Position numbers and translations under genes: made by a program. Under the pieces are notes generated by a model. The model was not told the DNA's origin, searched no databases, and saw only the letters and a list, made by a program, of their open reading frames with translations. Positions 35,131 to 44,017 of a stretch of 50,805 bases of DNA are shown here, piece by piece (position 1 is the first letter of the stretch; each line of letters opens with the position of its first letter). The stretch is from assembly GCA_903908495.1 (NCBI GenBank), contig CAIVSK010000077.1, forward strand, positions 1 to 50,805, in the 5' to 3' direction. Origin of the DNA: Akkermansiaceae bacterium. Lineage in GTDB: Bacteria; Verrucomicrobiota; Verrucomicrobiia; Verrucomicrobiales; Akkermansiaceae.

Positions 35131-35262
35131 AAATTCTAAATCATAAATTCTAAATCATAAATCATAAATCATAAATTCTAAACGAAGAGAAAGACTTCGC
35201 GACTTGGGTTCAGCTCTTTCTCTGCTCGTCGTTTAGAATTTCATACTTAGAATTTAGAATTT
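35131..35262. repeat. AT-rich palindromic element inside the moxR-bat operon
   Basis: The gap between moxR and DUF58 is strikingly AT-rich. AAATTCTAAATCAT-type units repeat at the left. AAATTCTAAACGA (35173-35185) plus AGAGAAAG pair with CTTTCTCT (35216-35223) and TCGTTTAGAATTT (35229-35241), with a five-base bulge, and TTAGAATTTAGAATTT closes the right side. The whole resembles a folded miniature element. Confidence 0.85.
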
Positions 35263-35268
35263 CATTCC

Positions 35269-36159
35269 ATGCTCTCGGAAGATCAGATCGAGGAAATGAT
35301 GGCCCGCGTCCGCAAGCTCGAGCTCAAGGCCCGGCGCTTGGTGCGCGAATCGTTTTCCGGCGAATACCTGTCGTCGTTCCGCGGCCAGGGCCTCGACTTC
35401 GAGGATTTCCGCGAATACCAGCACGGCGATGAGGTGCGCTTCATCGATTGGAACGTCACCGCCCGGATGAACCAGGCATTTGTCAGGAAATTCCGCGAGG
35501 AGCGCGAATTGGTGGTCATTCTCGCCGTCGACGTCTCCGGTTCGACCGACTATGGCAGCATCAACCACAGCAAGCGCGAAGTCGCCGCGGAAGCGGCCGC
35601 CATCCTCGGCTTCAGCGCGCTGCAAAACGGCGACAAGGTCGGCCTGCTCGCCTTTGCCGATGAGCCACTGCTGTTTGTGCCGCCCGCCAAGGGCACCCGC
35701 CATGTGCTCCGCTTGGTGCGTGAAATCCTCACCACCAACCCAACCCGCCCCGGCACCTCCATCCAGCAAGCCTGTGATTTTCTGGTGCGCACGCTGCGCC
35801 GCCGCGCGCTGGTCTTGCTCATTTCCGATTTTCATGCCGACCCTCTCGACCGCCCGCTGGGCAAGCTCGCCCGCAAGCACGAGACGCTCGCCCTGCAGGT
35901 GGCCGATCCGCTCGAGGCGCGCCTGCCGGCCGCCGGCCGAGTGGTCATGGTCGACCCGGAAACCGGCTTTGAAACCCTCGTCAATACATCCAACGCCAAC
36001 CTGCGCATGAGCTACGAAAAACTCGCGCGCCGCCACCGCGAGGGCGTGGCCACCATCCTCAAAAAGCACGCCATCGATTCCACCCTTCTGAGCACCGCCA
36101 GCGATCCGCTGCCCGCCCTCCACCAACTCCTCAAACGCCACAGCCGCCGCCGCCGCTGA
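35269..36159 (+). CDS. DUF58 protein of the MoxR-Bat system
   Basis: The 296-residue product is soluble. It has the DUF58 block FRGQGLDFEDFREYQHGDEV (38-57) running into RFIDWNVTAR, and a VWA-like fold whose metal motif is DVSGST (88-93). Later strands ALVLLISDFHADPLD fit a VWA domain. In MoxR systems this protein is the direct VWA-like partner of the ATPase. The AT-rich element separates it from moxR. Confidence 0.93.
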   Translation: MLSEDQIEEMMARVRKLELKARRLVRESFSGEYLSSFRGQGLDFEDFREYQHGDEVRFIDWNVTARMNQAFVRKFREERELVVILAVDVSGSTDYGSINHSKREVAAEAAAILGFSALQNGDKVGLLAFADEPLLFVPPAKGTRHVLRLVREILTTNPTRPGTSIQQACDFLVRTLRRRALVLLISDFHADPLDRPLGKLARKHETLALQVADPLEARLPAAGRVVMVDPETGFETLVNTSNANLRMSYEKLARRHREGVATILKKHAIDSTLLSTASDPLPALHQLLKRHSRRRR

Positions 36160-36190
36160 GCGCCCCGGAATTTCTCCTAACCGCCAGACC

Positions 36191-36700
36191 ATGGCAGACG
36201 ACAATGTCACCTTCGAGCTCAAGGAACCGGCCGCCCCGGAGGCCTTGCTGCCGCCTGACTACACCCAGGCCGGCTGGCTCGCCGCCGCCCTCGTCGCGCT
36301 GGTCCTGCTCGCGGCCTGGCTCATCCACCGGCTGCGCCGCCGCCCGGCCAACACCCCCCTGTCCCGCCGCAACCTCGCCTACAAGGAAGCCACCGGAGCC
36401 CTCGGCCGCGTCGCCGCAGCCAACGCCCGCGCCGCGGCCGTGCAGACGTCGTTAATCCTCCGCAAGTACCTCTCGCTCGCCGCAGAAGATCCGGCTTTGT
36501 TCGAAACCCACGAGGAATTCATCGCCCGCAACGACGCGTTGCAGTCCCTAACTGAAACAGCGCGCGCCGCCTGCGCCGCCGGCTTTGCCCGCCTCGCCGC
36601 CTGCAAGTACGCCCCGGCCATCCCCGACCTAACACCCGCTGCGGTGGTCGGCGACGCGCGAGAGCTGCTAGAAACCCTCCACCACGGCTTCCGAGCCTGA
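36191..36700 (+). CDS. DUF4381-like membrane protein
   Basis: The 169-residue product has one membrane helix (GWLAAALVALVLLAAWLIHRL, about 29-49), a basic stop-transfer stretch, and a helical cytoplasmic domain that includes TSLILRKYLSLAAEDP. The size and position between DUF58 and BatA match DUF4381 proteins of Bat operons. The role is probably assembly of the VWA complex at the membrane. Five bases separate it from batA. Confidence 0.82.
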   Translation: MADDNVTFELKEPAAPEALLPPDYTQAGWLAAALVALVLLAAWLIHRLRRRPANTPLSRRNLAYKEATGALGRVAAANARAAAVQTSLILRKYLSLAAEDPALFETHEEFIARNDALQSLTETARAACAAGFARLAACKYAPAIPDLTPAAVVGDARELLETLHHGFRA

Positions 36701-36704
36701 CAGG

Positions 36705-37718
36705 ATGCCCCCGTTGCTCGTACATTTCCGCTTTGCCCAGCCTGGATGGCTGTTGCTGCTGTTGCCGGCACTCATGCTCATCGTGCTGCGCCGCGGCCGC
36801 GGGGCGAGCGCCGCAGTGACGTTCCCCAACCTGTCCATTCTGGTAAGCCTTGGCCGGCGGGCGCGCCAGGGTGCGTGGAACTTCGGGGTGCCACTGGCCT
36901 GCGTGGCGCTGTTCACCGCCATCCTCGGGATGGCCCGACCGGTATGGCGCAATCAATACCAAAGCCGCAGCGCCAGCGGGATTGATATCATGATCACCTT
37001 CGATTGTTCGCTGTCGATGGCCATCGATGATTTCATATCCAAAGACGGCACCATCAACCGCATCGACGCGGCCAAACGCGTGGTCGATGATTTCATCACC
37101 CGCCGCCCGGATGATCGCATCGGCCTCATCGCCTTCGCCGGGCGGCCGGTCTCGGCCAGTCCCATCACCCTCGACCACCCATGGCTGCGCAACAGCCTCA
37201 AAGACCTGCGCCTCAATGAGAGCAGCCGCGGCACAGTCAATGAGGGCGGCACGGCCATCGGCTCCGCCATCGCCGCCGCCGCACTCCGGCTCGACTCCCG
37301 CCAATCCAAGAGCAAAATCATCGTCCTCATCACCGACGGCGCCAACAATTCCGGCAAGCTCGCCCCGCTGGAAGCCGCCGCCCATGCCAAAACCCTCGGC
37401 ATCAAGATTTACACCGTCGCCATCGGCACCGAAGACGGCCGCGTGCCCGGCAGCATCCAATCATTTCCCCGCCAGGAATTCGATTTGCCCACCCTCACCG
37501 AAATTGCCCGCGTCACCGGTGGCGAACATTTCCGGGCCCAGCAATTCGAAACCCTCGAATCCACTTTCCACACCATCGACCGGCTGGAAAAAACCGATTC
37601 CGTGAGCCACCCGGTCATTGATGACAACGAACTGTTTCCGTGGTTTATTGGGCTGGCTTTTCTCGCCGCCCTCACCGCCACCGGCATCATTGCCTTGAAT
37701 CCCCCACCCGCGCCCTGA
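36705..37718 (+). CDS. batA: BatA, VWA-domain membrane protein
   Basis: The 337-residue product has two N-terminal membrane helices (15-30 and 60-78), a VWA domain with MIDAS motif DCSLS (100-104) and ITDGANNSG strand, and a final helix near 308-330. Topology is the standard BatA layout with the VWA between helices 2 and 3. It works with MoxR and BatB in stress tolerance or in metal-dependent envelope functions; the exact substrate is unknown. The BatB gene starts six bases after the stop. Confidence 0.93.
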   Translation: MPPLLVHFRFAQPGWLLLLLPALMLIVLRRGRGASAAVTFPNLSILVSLGRRARQGAWNFGVPLACVALFTAILGMARPVWRNQYQSRSASGIDIMITFDCSLSMAIDDFISKDGTINRIDAAKRVVDDFITRRPDDRIGLIAFAGRPVSASPITLDHPWLRNSLKDLRLNESSRGTVNEGGTAIGSAIAAAALRLDSRQSKSKIIVLITDGANNSGKLAPLEAAAHAKTLGIKIYTVAIGTEDGRVPGSIQSFPRQEFDLPTLTEIARVTGGEHFRAQQFETLESTFHTIDRLEKTDSVSHPVIDDNELFPWFIGLAFLAALTATGIIALNPPPAP

Positions 37719-37723
37719 TACCC

Positions 37724-39709
37724 ATGCACTTCGCCGATCCCGCCTGGCTCGTGTTGCTGGTCCTGCTCCCGCTGTTGGCGGGCACCACCCTGCTGGCCGC
37801 CCGCCTGCGCCGCAAACAATGGCACGCCTTCGTCGCTCCTCGCCTGCGCCAAGTGCTGCTGCGCCGCTCCAGCCCGCTGCCGCGCTGGCTGGCTCTCGTC
37901 TTCCTCGGCGCCGCCTGCGCCACCCTCATCGTTGCCATCGCCAGACCTCAGGGCGATGCCGGCATCAAGGCCGAAAAATCCGTCGGCCGCAATGTCCTCA
38001 TCGCCCTCGACCTGTCCCGCAGCATGCGCGTCAAGGACGTCAAACCCGACCGCCTCACCCAGGCCAAGGTGGTCATCTACGAATTGCTCGATGCCCTGCC
38101 CAACGAGCGCATCGGGCTGTTGGGCTTCGCCGGCAGCGCCCACTTGTTCGCGCCGCTGACCATTGACCACGGCGCGGTGCGCGAGACCGTCGAACAAGTC
38201 GATGAGACCTGGGTGCCGCTCGGCGGCTCGAACCTGACTGCAGCGCTGCGGCTGGCCATCACCACCCTCAAGGAGACCGGCCAAAAAAACAACGCACTCA
38301 TTTTTTTGAGCGACGGCGAGAAACACGATGGATCACTCAACGCGATCATCGATGAGGCGAAGAAGTCCGGCGTCTATGTCTTCACCATCGGAGTCGGCAC
38401 CGAAGACGGCGGCTACGTCCCCAACCCGGATTTCCCCAACGGCAACACCGTCGATCGCAAGGGCAAGCTGGTGCTCAGCCGCCTGCAACCCGAAGTGCTG
38501 CGCAAACTCGCCACCGACACCAACGGCCGCTACGCCCTGGCCGGCAGCGGCACGGACATTCCAGCAATGGTCAGCCTCGCCGCCAAGGACATGGATGCCT
38601 TTGAAATGCGCGGCCGCGAACACCACGTGGCCATCGAGTTCTATCAGTGGCTGGCGCTCCCTGCCATCCTCTTTCTCATCGTCTCGGTCCTCGCCGGCAC
38701 CCGCTGGCGCGGCCTCAAACCCGCCGCCGCTCTGACCCTCGTCCTCGCCGCGGCACCCACCGATGCCCGCGCCGGTGAGACCGCCACCGCCGCCGGGGAC
38801 CTCGCCGCCGGCCACAACCAACCCGCCCGCGACGCCTTTCATCAACTCGCCGAAACCGCCAACTCGCCCGAGCGCGCCGCCCGCTACCGCCTCGGCGAAG
38901 CCACCGCCGCCTATCGCTCCAACGACTTCCCCGGTGCCTGCGGGGCATTCAGCGGCGCACTCCTTTCGCACGATTCCAAGGTCGTCGCATCCGCCCACTT
39001 CGGCATCGCTAACAGCTTGTTCCAACTCGGCTGGATCACCCTCGCCGGATCACCCTACCCGAGCGCCCCCAACCCAGCCCCCGACCTCGCCAGCTTCGAT
39101 GCCTTGGTGCAGGCCCGCCTCGCCCAAGTCCTCAAGGCCGACGCTCCCGACGACGGCGATACCGCCGGCATCCCCGCACTCGATTCGCTCATCGTCAATT
39201 GGGCCGACGCCGTCAAACACGATGACTCCGGCCTCGCCCACGATCCCGCCAATCCAGACCTCCGCCACAACCGCCAGACCACCCTCACCTATCTGAAGCG
39301 CCTGCGCGAGTTGCTCGACAAACAGCGCGAACAAACCAACCAAGCCATCCCCGAGCCCCAGCCCGGCCCGGACCCCGGCAATCCCGGCGAATCCACCGAG
39401 GATGACCCGCCCAAGCCAGGCGAGCAGCCCAAACCGGGGGACGGCGACAAGCCGAAACAGCCCGACCCACAGGGCGACACCGAGAAGCCCAACGCCAAAC
39501 CCAACGATAAACCGGAAGACGATCCGGACGCCAGCGGCAACAAGCCGCCCAAGGAAAACGACGAACCAGCCGACGCCAACCCAGGCCCGAAACCCGATGA
39601 ATCCCCCGAACAACGCGCCCGGCGCATCCTCGCCGAAAACGCCGACCTGGAAAAGGGACCCCGGCGCTCCGGCCACTTCGAATTCAACAACCCGGAACAG
39701 GATTGGTAA
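37724..39709 (+). CDS. BatB-BatC fusion (VWA + TPR)
   Basis: The ATG at 37724 (MHFADPAWLVLL) gives 661 residues. Residues 1-327 are BatB: two membrane helices, MIDAS DLSRS (96-100), IFLSDGEKHDG, and a third helix. Residues 330-348 (AAALTLVLAAAPTDARA) look like an intact signal peptide, complete with AxA cleavage. TPR-like repeats follow (350-520), and then an acidic, Pro/Lys-rich tail that ends NNPEQDW. BatB and BatC are usually separate genes. The relic signal shows where they were joined. Confidence 0.9.
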   Translation: MHFADPAWLVLLVLLPLLAGTTLLAARLRRKQWHAFVAPRLRQVLLRRSSPLPRWLALVFLGAACATLIVAIARPQGDAGIKAEKSVGRNVLIALDLSRSMRVKDVKPDRLTQAKVVIYELLDALPNERIGLLGFAGSAHLFAPLTIDHGAVRETVEQVDETWVPLGGSNLTAALRLAITTLKETGQKNNALIFLSDGEKHDGSLNAIIDEAKKSGVYVFTIGVGTEDGGYVPNPDFPNGNTVDRKGKLVLSRLQPEVLRKLATDTNGRYALAGSGTDIPAMVSLAAKDMDAFEMRGREHHVAIEFYQWLALPAILFLIVSVLAGTRWRGLKPAAALTLVLAAAPTDARAGETATAAGDLAAGHNQPARDAFHQLAETANSPERAARYRLGEATAAYRSNDFPGACGAFSGALLSHDSKVVASAHFGIANSLFQLGWITLAGSPYPSAPNPAPDLASFDALVQARLAQVLKADAPDDGDTAGIPALDSLIVNWADAVKHDDSGLAHDPANPDLRHNRQTTLTYLKRLRELLDKQREQTNQAIPEPQPGPDPGNPGESTEDDPPKPGEQPKPGDGDKPKQPDPQGDTEKPNAKPNDKPEDDPDASGNKPPKENDEPADANPGPKPDESPEQRARRILAENADLEKGPRRSGHFEFNNPEQDW

Positions 39710-39713
39710 TATC

Positions 39714-42188
39714 ATGACCGCCCGCAACCATCCGCTCGCCACCCTCGCCGCCCTTGCCCTCTGCCTCGGCTCCGCCAGCCAGGCATCCGCCCAACTCGCC
39801 GCGCAACTGAGCAGCCGCCACCTGGCCCGCGGCGAGCAGGCGGGTCTTGAAATCACCCTGCCCGCCCGCCCGCAGAACCCCTTGCCCAACGTCCCCGCCA
39901 TCCCCGACGTCCCTGATGTCGCCATCCGCGCCACCATGACCTCAGCCATTCCCCGCCCGGTGTCCGGCCGCCGGATCGAGTACTTCTATCAGTACAGCGT
40001 CGATAGTTACGCGGTCGGTCACCACACCATTCCAGCCGTCGAATTAGTCATCAACGGCCTCAAGTCCCGCACCGAGCCCATCGAGTTCACCGTCTTCAAT
40101 CCCGATGAACTGCAATGGCGCGAAATCACCGTGGCAGGCCGCAGCGTCCGCTACGCCGCCAGCTTCCACATCCTCAAGGACCACCCGTACTTGGGCGAAG
40201 CCATTCCCACCGAAATCAAAATCTTCATCCCCAGGGACGTCGCCGCAACCGTGGAAGACTGGGGCATCCCGGAATTCGAGCGCGACGGGGTCGCCTGCTG
40301 GCGCCTCGAACCCAGCCCCATGAAAGGCCAAATCAATGTGCTGGGCCGCCCCTACACCACCCTCGCCTACCCCAGCACGCTCACCCCCACACGCAGCGGC
40401 AAGGTCGGCATCGGCCCCGCCAAACTGCGCCTCACCTCCACCCAGGTCATTGTCGACGGCTACCTGCAACGCGTCACCGAGGAAAGTTTCCTCACCATTC
40501 CCAAACTCGAGTTTGACACCACGCCGCTACCGCCCGGGGCCCCGGCCGGCTTTGACAACGCGATCGGCAGCTTCACCCTGCGCGCCATCACCAGCGAAAC
40601 GGAAGTGCACGAAGGCGATCCCATCTCGGTGGACATCGTGGTCACCGGCAGTGGCAATCTCGACACCATGCACGCGCCGCGCCTCAAGGAGGCCAAAGGC
40701 TGGAAAATCTACGAGGCCACCGCCACCCAACGCGGCGACGAGCGCCGCCGGCTGTCCGGATCGGTCATTTTCCAACAATTGATCAAGCCCCTTGAGTTGA
40801 AATCCGCCATTCCGGCGTTCAGTCTGAGCTTCTTCGACCCGACCTTGAACCAATACCGCAGCGTCACCACCGATCCGATCCCGCTGAAAATCCTGCCCTC
40901 CCTGGTAGCGGCCGCCGCCTCCCCGGTAGCTCCCCAAGCCCTGCCCATCCCCGTCGAGCGCATGACCGATATCCTCGCCGTCATGCGCCCGGCCCAATCG
41001 CTCATCCCCGCCTCGCCCGCTCTGCCCCCCTGGCTGGGTCATGCCATCGGCGGCCTGCTCGCCCTCGGCCTCATCGCCAAGGCGCTCTGGATGCGCCTCG
41101 CCCCCCGCTTGCGACAGCACCCGCTCAAGAGCGCCGAAAGGCGCGCCCTGCAAGATCTCTCCCGCACTCCGGCCGATAACGACACGCTGTTTCTCAAGCA
41201 GGCCGGTGCTTTCATCGAACGCTGGCTCGGCGGCACGCCTGATCCCGGCTTGCACGCCATCCTCGCCGAACGCGACGCACAATGCTTCCTGGCCGAAAAA
41301 CCCGGCGCGCGCCTGGGCAAACGCCGCAGCGAAATCCTCAAACTGCTGCGCAAGGCGATCACCGCAGCGGTCCTGTTTGCCGCTATCAGCCTGTCCGACG
41401 CGCCACCCGCTGCCCGCGCCGCAGACGCCGCCACCAGCCGGGAGGCGGCGGCCAACCCAGCTCTGGCCGCCTATGACTCGGCCAATTACGCCGACGCCAT
41501 CAAGTTGTGGCTGGCCGCGGGGGATTTTGCCCGGCTCTCGCCTGCGCTCCTCTACAACATCGGCAACGCCTGCTACCGGCTCGGCTCGCCCGGCTACGCC
41601 GCGCTTTACTACCGGCGCGCCCTGGCCCGCGATCCCGGCCACGAGGAGTCCCGCCAGAACCTGCGCTTCATCGAACGCAAATGCGGTGCCCTCACCGTCC
41701 AACGCCCCGACTATCAATATGCCCTCGCCCGGCTGCCGCTCAGCGCCTGGCGCAACGCGGTGTGGACCGGCAGCTGGATCTGCGCCCTCGCCCTGCTCGT
41801 GTTCCCCGCCACCCGCAACGGCGCTCCCATCCGCATCGCCGCCATTTGCACCCTCGTCGTCGCCCCCCTGCTCGTCGCCCTAGGCGTCCTGGGCTGCCAC
41901 TTTTATCCCGACGATTCCGAGTTTGTCCCCGTCGCCGTCCAAGCGGTCGTCATCGCCGACAAAGTGGTGGTCCACAGTGATGCCGCCCGCACCTCCCCGG
42001 AAGTCATCGACGCTCCGCCCGGCTCATTGTGCGAAATCGTCCGCCTCAGCGGCGATTGGGCATACATCGCCTTCGCCAGCAAAACCCGCGGCTGGATCCC
42101 CGCCGCCGCCCTCGAAAAAGTCATCCCCGACACCCCGCCCGCCCCACCCAAAATCCGCAAGCCCCCCGCCAACGAGCGCTCCGCCTGA
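39714..42188 (+). CDS. BatD-BatE fusion (oxygen-tolerance protein + TPR/SH3)
   Basis: The ATG at 39714 (MTARNHPLATLAAL) lies four bases after the BatB-BatC stop and gives 824 residues with a signal peptide (cut near ASA). Residues 30-420 are BatD beta-sandwich modules, followed by a helix near 440-460. At 547-572 a second signal-like stretch occurs (AAVLFAAISLSDAPPAARA). TPR repeats follow, two membrane helices near 685-735, and a bacterial SH3 domain at the C-terminus. The earlier start at 39402 overlaps the preceding gene and is rejected. Confidence 0.9.
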   Translation: MTARNHPLATLAALALCLGSASQASAQLAAQLSSRHLARGEQAGLEITLPARPQNPLPNVPAIPDVPDVAIRATMTSAIPRPVSGRRIEYFYQYSVDSYAVGHHTIPAVELVINGLKSRTEPIEFTVFNPDELQWREITVAGRSVRYAASFHILKDHPYLGEAIPTEIKIFIPRDVAATVEDWGIPEFERDGVACWRLEPSPMKGQINVLGRPYTTLAYPSTLTPTRSGKVGIGPAKLRLTSTQVIVDGYLQRVTEESFLTIPKLEFDTTPLPPGAPAGFDNAIGSFTLRAITSETEVHEGDPISVDIVVTGSGNLDTMHAPRLKEAKGWKIYEATATQRGDERRRLSGSVIFQQLIKPLELKSAIPAFSLSFFDPTLNQYRSVTTDPIPLKILPSLVAAAASPVAPQALPIPVERMTDILAVMRPAQSLIPASPALPPWLGHAIGGLLALGLIAKALWMRLAPRLRQHPLKSAERRALQDLSRTPADNDTLFLKQAGAFIERWLGGTPDPGLHAILAERDAQCFLAEKPGARLGKRRSEILKLLRKAITAAVLFAAISLSDAPPAARAADAATSREAAANPALAAYDSANYADAIKLWLAAGDFARLSPALLYNIGNACYRLGSPGYAALYYRRALARDPGHEESRQNLRFIERKCGALTVQRPDYQYALARLPLSAWRNAVWTGSWICALALLVFPATRNGAPIRIAAICTLVVAPLLVALGVLGCHFYPDDSEFVPVAVQAVVIADKVVVHSDAARTSPEVIDAPPGSLCEIVRLSGDWAYIAFASKTRGWIPAAALEKVIPDTPPAPPKIRKPPANERSA

Positions 42189-42206
42189 GCGGACCACGGA
42201 TAGAGC

Positions 42207-42223
42207 GCCGGCATCCTGCCGGC
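42207..42223 (+). terminator. Hairpin after the Bat operon
   Basis: GCCGGC repeats over ATCCT at 42207-42223 form a 6-bp stem 18 bases after the stop, followed by TGGGTTT. It is a weak intrinsic terminator candidate between convergent genes. Confidence 0.4.
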
Positions 42224-42298
42224 TGGGTTTGGATCCTGCCGAACCCTCTTCGAAGAGCAAGAAGACTGCAGCAGGAGGCGCCGCAGCATGCGCGAATT

Positions 42299-43807
42299 CT
42301 AACGCCCGCCACCGACCGGCGGCTGCCACGCCGGAAACGCGGGTTCCAGATAGAGCCCGAAGTCCGACAAGGCCGGGCACACCGGCGCCTTGGTCACCCG
42401 CACGCGGACCTTGTTGCTGCGGGTTTCCGGCAAGCGCCACAAGTGGCAGGACCCGATCGACTCGGCCTTGGCCAGTTCCTTCCATTGGCCGTCAAGCCAG
42501 GCATCCACCGCAACGCCCTCAAGTCGCAAGCCCAAACGGATATCTTCCCGCAACAGAATCAAATTGAAGGATTTCTCGCCGTCGAGGGTCAGCACCACCT
42601 CAGGTGTGGTCACCGCGTCATCTGTGACCCAGGCACTCCACGGATCGCCATCCAACAATTTTTCCGGACCGTAGGCGGGGTCGTTGCCGCGGGTGTTGCT
42701 GGCTTTGGCGCTGGCCTTGGCAGCAAGATTGGTGGCGAAGGTCTGGCGCAAATGCGCACCGAGTTGCGCGAGACTGGCAACGTCATTTTCGTGCAACAGG
42801 CCCCGCTTGTCGGGCGGCACATTGAGATTGAGGCTGGCTCCGTGACCCACGGAATTCAGATAGATCTGCATCAGGTTCTCCGGCGCGCGCGGGTTTTGCT
42901 CAGGGTGGAAGAACCATCCGGGACGGATCGACACGTCGACTTCAGCCGCGATCCACTGTTTGCCGCCCAGATGCCCCGTGCCGAGCTTGCCCGCATCGAT
43001 ATTGCCCACGCTGTCACCCGGATCAAGGGTGATGGTGGCGCGGCACGGATCGCCGGCATGCCCTTGCTCATTGCCGCACCAGCGCACACCGGGCCCCACG
43101 TCGGAAAAGATCATCGCCGCGGGCTGGTTCTTGAGCACCATGCCCCAGGCCACCGGCCAGTTATAATACGTCAACCGGTCAATCGTGCGCGTTCCGCCTT
43201 TGCCACCGTAGTGGCCGCTGCCGCCGTTGGCCCCGTCGAACCAGACCTCGAAGAGCTGGCCGTATTGGGTGGTCAGTTCGCGGATTTGCTCGTGATAGAC
43301 ATCGGTCACATACTTGGGCGTGCCGTAGTTTTCGTTGTTGCGATCCCACGGCGAAACATAAACCCCGAATGCAAAGTTGTGCTGCTTGCAGGCATCGGCG
43401 AATTCACGCACAATGTCGCCCTTGCCATTCTTATATGGGCTGGCCGAAACATTGTGGGGGGTGGTCTTGGTCGGCCATAAACAAAATCCGTCGTGATGCT
43501 TGCAGGTGAGAATGACGCCCGCGGCACCGGCGGCCTGGAGGCTGGTCACTATCTGGTTGGCATCAAACGCGCTCGGATTGAAAATTTCCGGTTTCTCCGC
43601 CCCCGAGCCCCATTCCGCGCCGGTGAAAGTGTCCACCGTGAAATGACAAAACGCATAAAACGGCCGCTCGGCGTGTTTGACCTGCGCGGGCGTCGGCGTG
43701 GCCCCATGCGCAGCGGGCGGCAGCGTCGCGCCGTGACTGCTTTGAAGTGCCACACCCCAAGCAAGTGATAGAGCGAGGCGGGCGACGGATTGTGGATTTG
43801 CGTGCAT
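42299..43807 (-). CDS. GH29 alpha-L-fucosidase with C-terminal discoidin-like domain
   Basis: The 502-residue product has a signal peptide (cut near SSHGA) and the GH29 barrel: ILTCKHHDGFCLWP at 99-112 and the nucleophile Asp191 in EVWFDGANG. Residues from about 370 on form an F5/8-type-C/CBM32-like sandwich (YGPEKLLDGDPWSAWVTDD). It should release alpha-L-fucose from glycans outside the cytoplasm. The stop lies exactly on a CTAAC motif. No fucose catabolism genes are nearby. Confidence 0.92.
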   Translation of the reverse strand: MHANPQSVARLALSLAWGVALQSSHGATLPPAAHGATPTPAQVKHAERPFYAFCHFTVDTFTGAEWGSGAEKPEIFNPSAFDANQIVTSLQAAGAAGVILTCKHHDGFCLWPTKTTPHNVSASPYKNGKGDIVREFADACKQHNFAFGVYVSPWDRNNENYGTPKYVTDVYHEQIRELTTQYGQLFEVWFDGANGGSGHYGGKGGTRTIDRLTYYNWPVAWGMVLKNQPAAMIFSDVGPGVRWCGNEQGHAGDPCRATITLDPGDSVGNIDAGKLGTGHLGGKQWIAAEVDVSIRPGWFFHPEQNPRAPENLMQIYLNSVGHGASLNLNVPPDKRGLLHENDVASLAQLGAHLRQTFATNLAAKASAKASNTRGNDPAYGPEKLLDGDPWSAWVTDDAVTTPEVVLTLDGEKSFNLILLREDIRLGLRLEGVAVDAWLDGQWKELAKAESIGSCHLWRLPETRSNKVRVRVTKAPVCPALSDFGLYLEPAFPAWQPPVGGGR

Positions 43808-44017
43808 GAGTTCGGTGAATTCTGATCAAGCCACAAGCGCTGCCATGGCAGAGCGTCCTACGCGTCCCGCCGTCATGCCCTTTCAGCCGGTTTTGCGCTT
43901 GCCTAGCCTGCCACCGTGGCTTTGACTTGACCCGTGAGCGCCAGCATCCTAGTCCTCGTCTATCTCCTTCTCGCCCTCTTCGACAAGCAACACAAACACA
44001 CAATCTGTAAGGGCGTC

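Noticed and set aside
35254-36222. Minus-strand frame of 322 codons opposite DUF58
   Set aside because: Shadow of a conserved plus-strand gene with the DUF58 and VWA motifs.
39402-39713. Extended start of the BatD-BatE gene
   Set aside because: It lies wholly inside the BatB-BatC coding region; the ATG at 39714 opens a proper signal peptide.
40527-41717. Minus-strand frame of 396 codons opposite the BatD-BatE fusion
   Set aside because: Low-complexity Gly/Arg/Gln-rich translation without motifs; the plus frame has clear domains.
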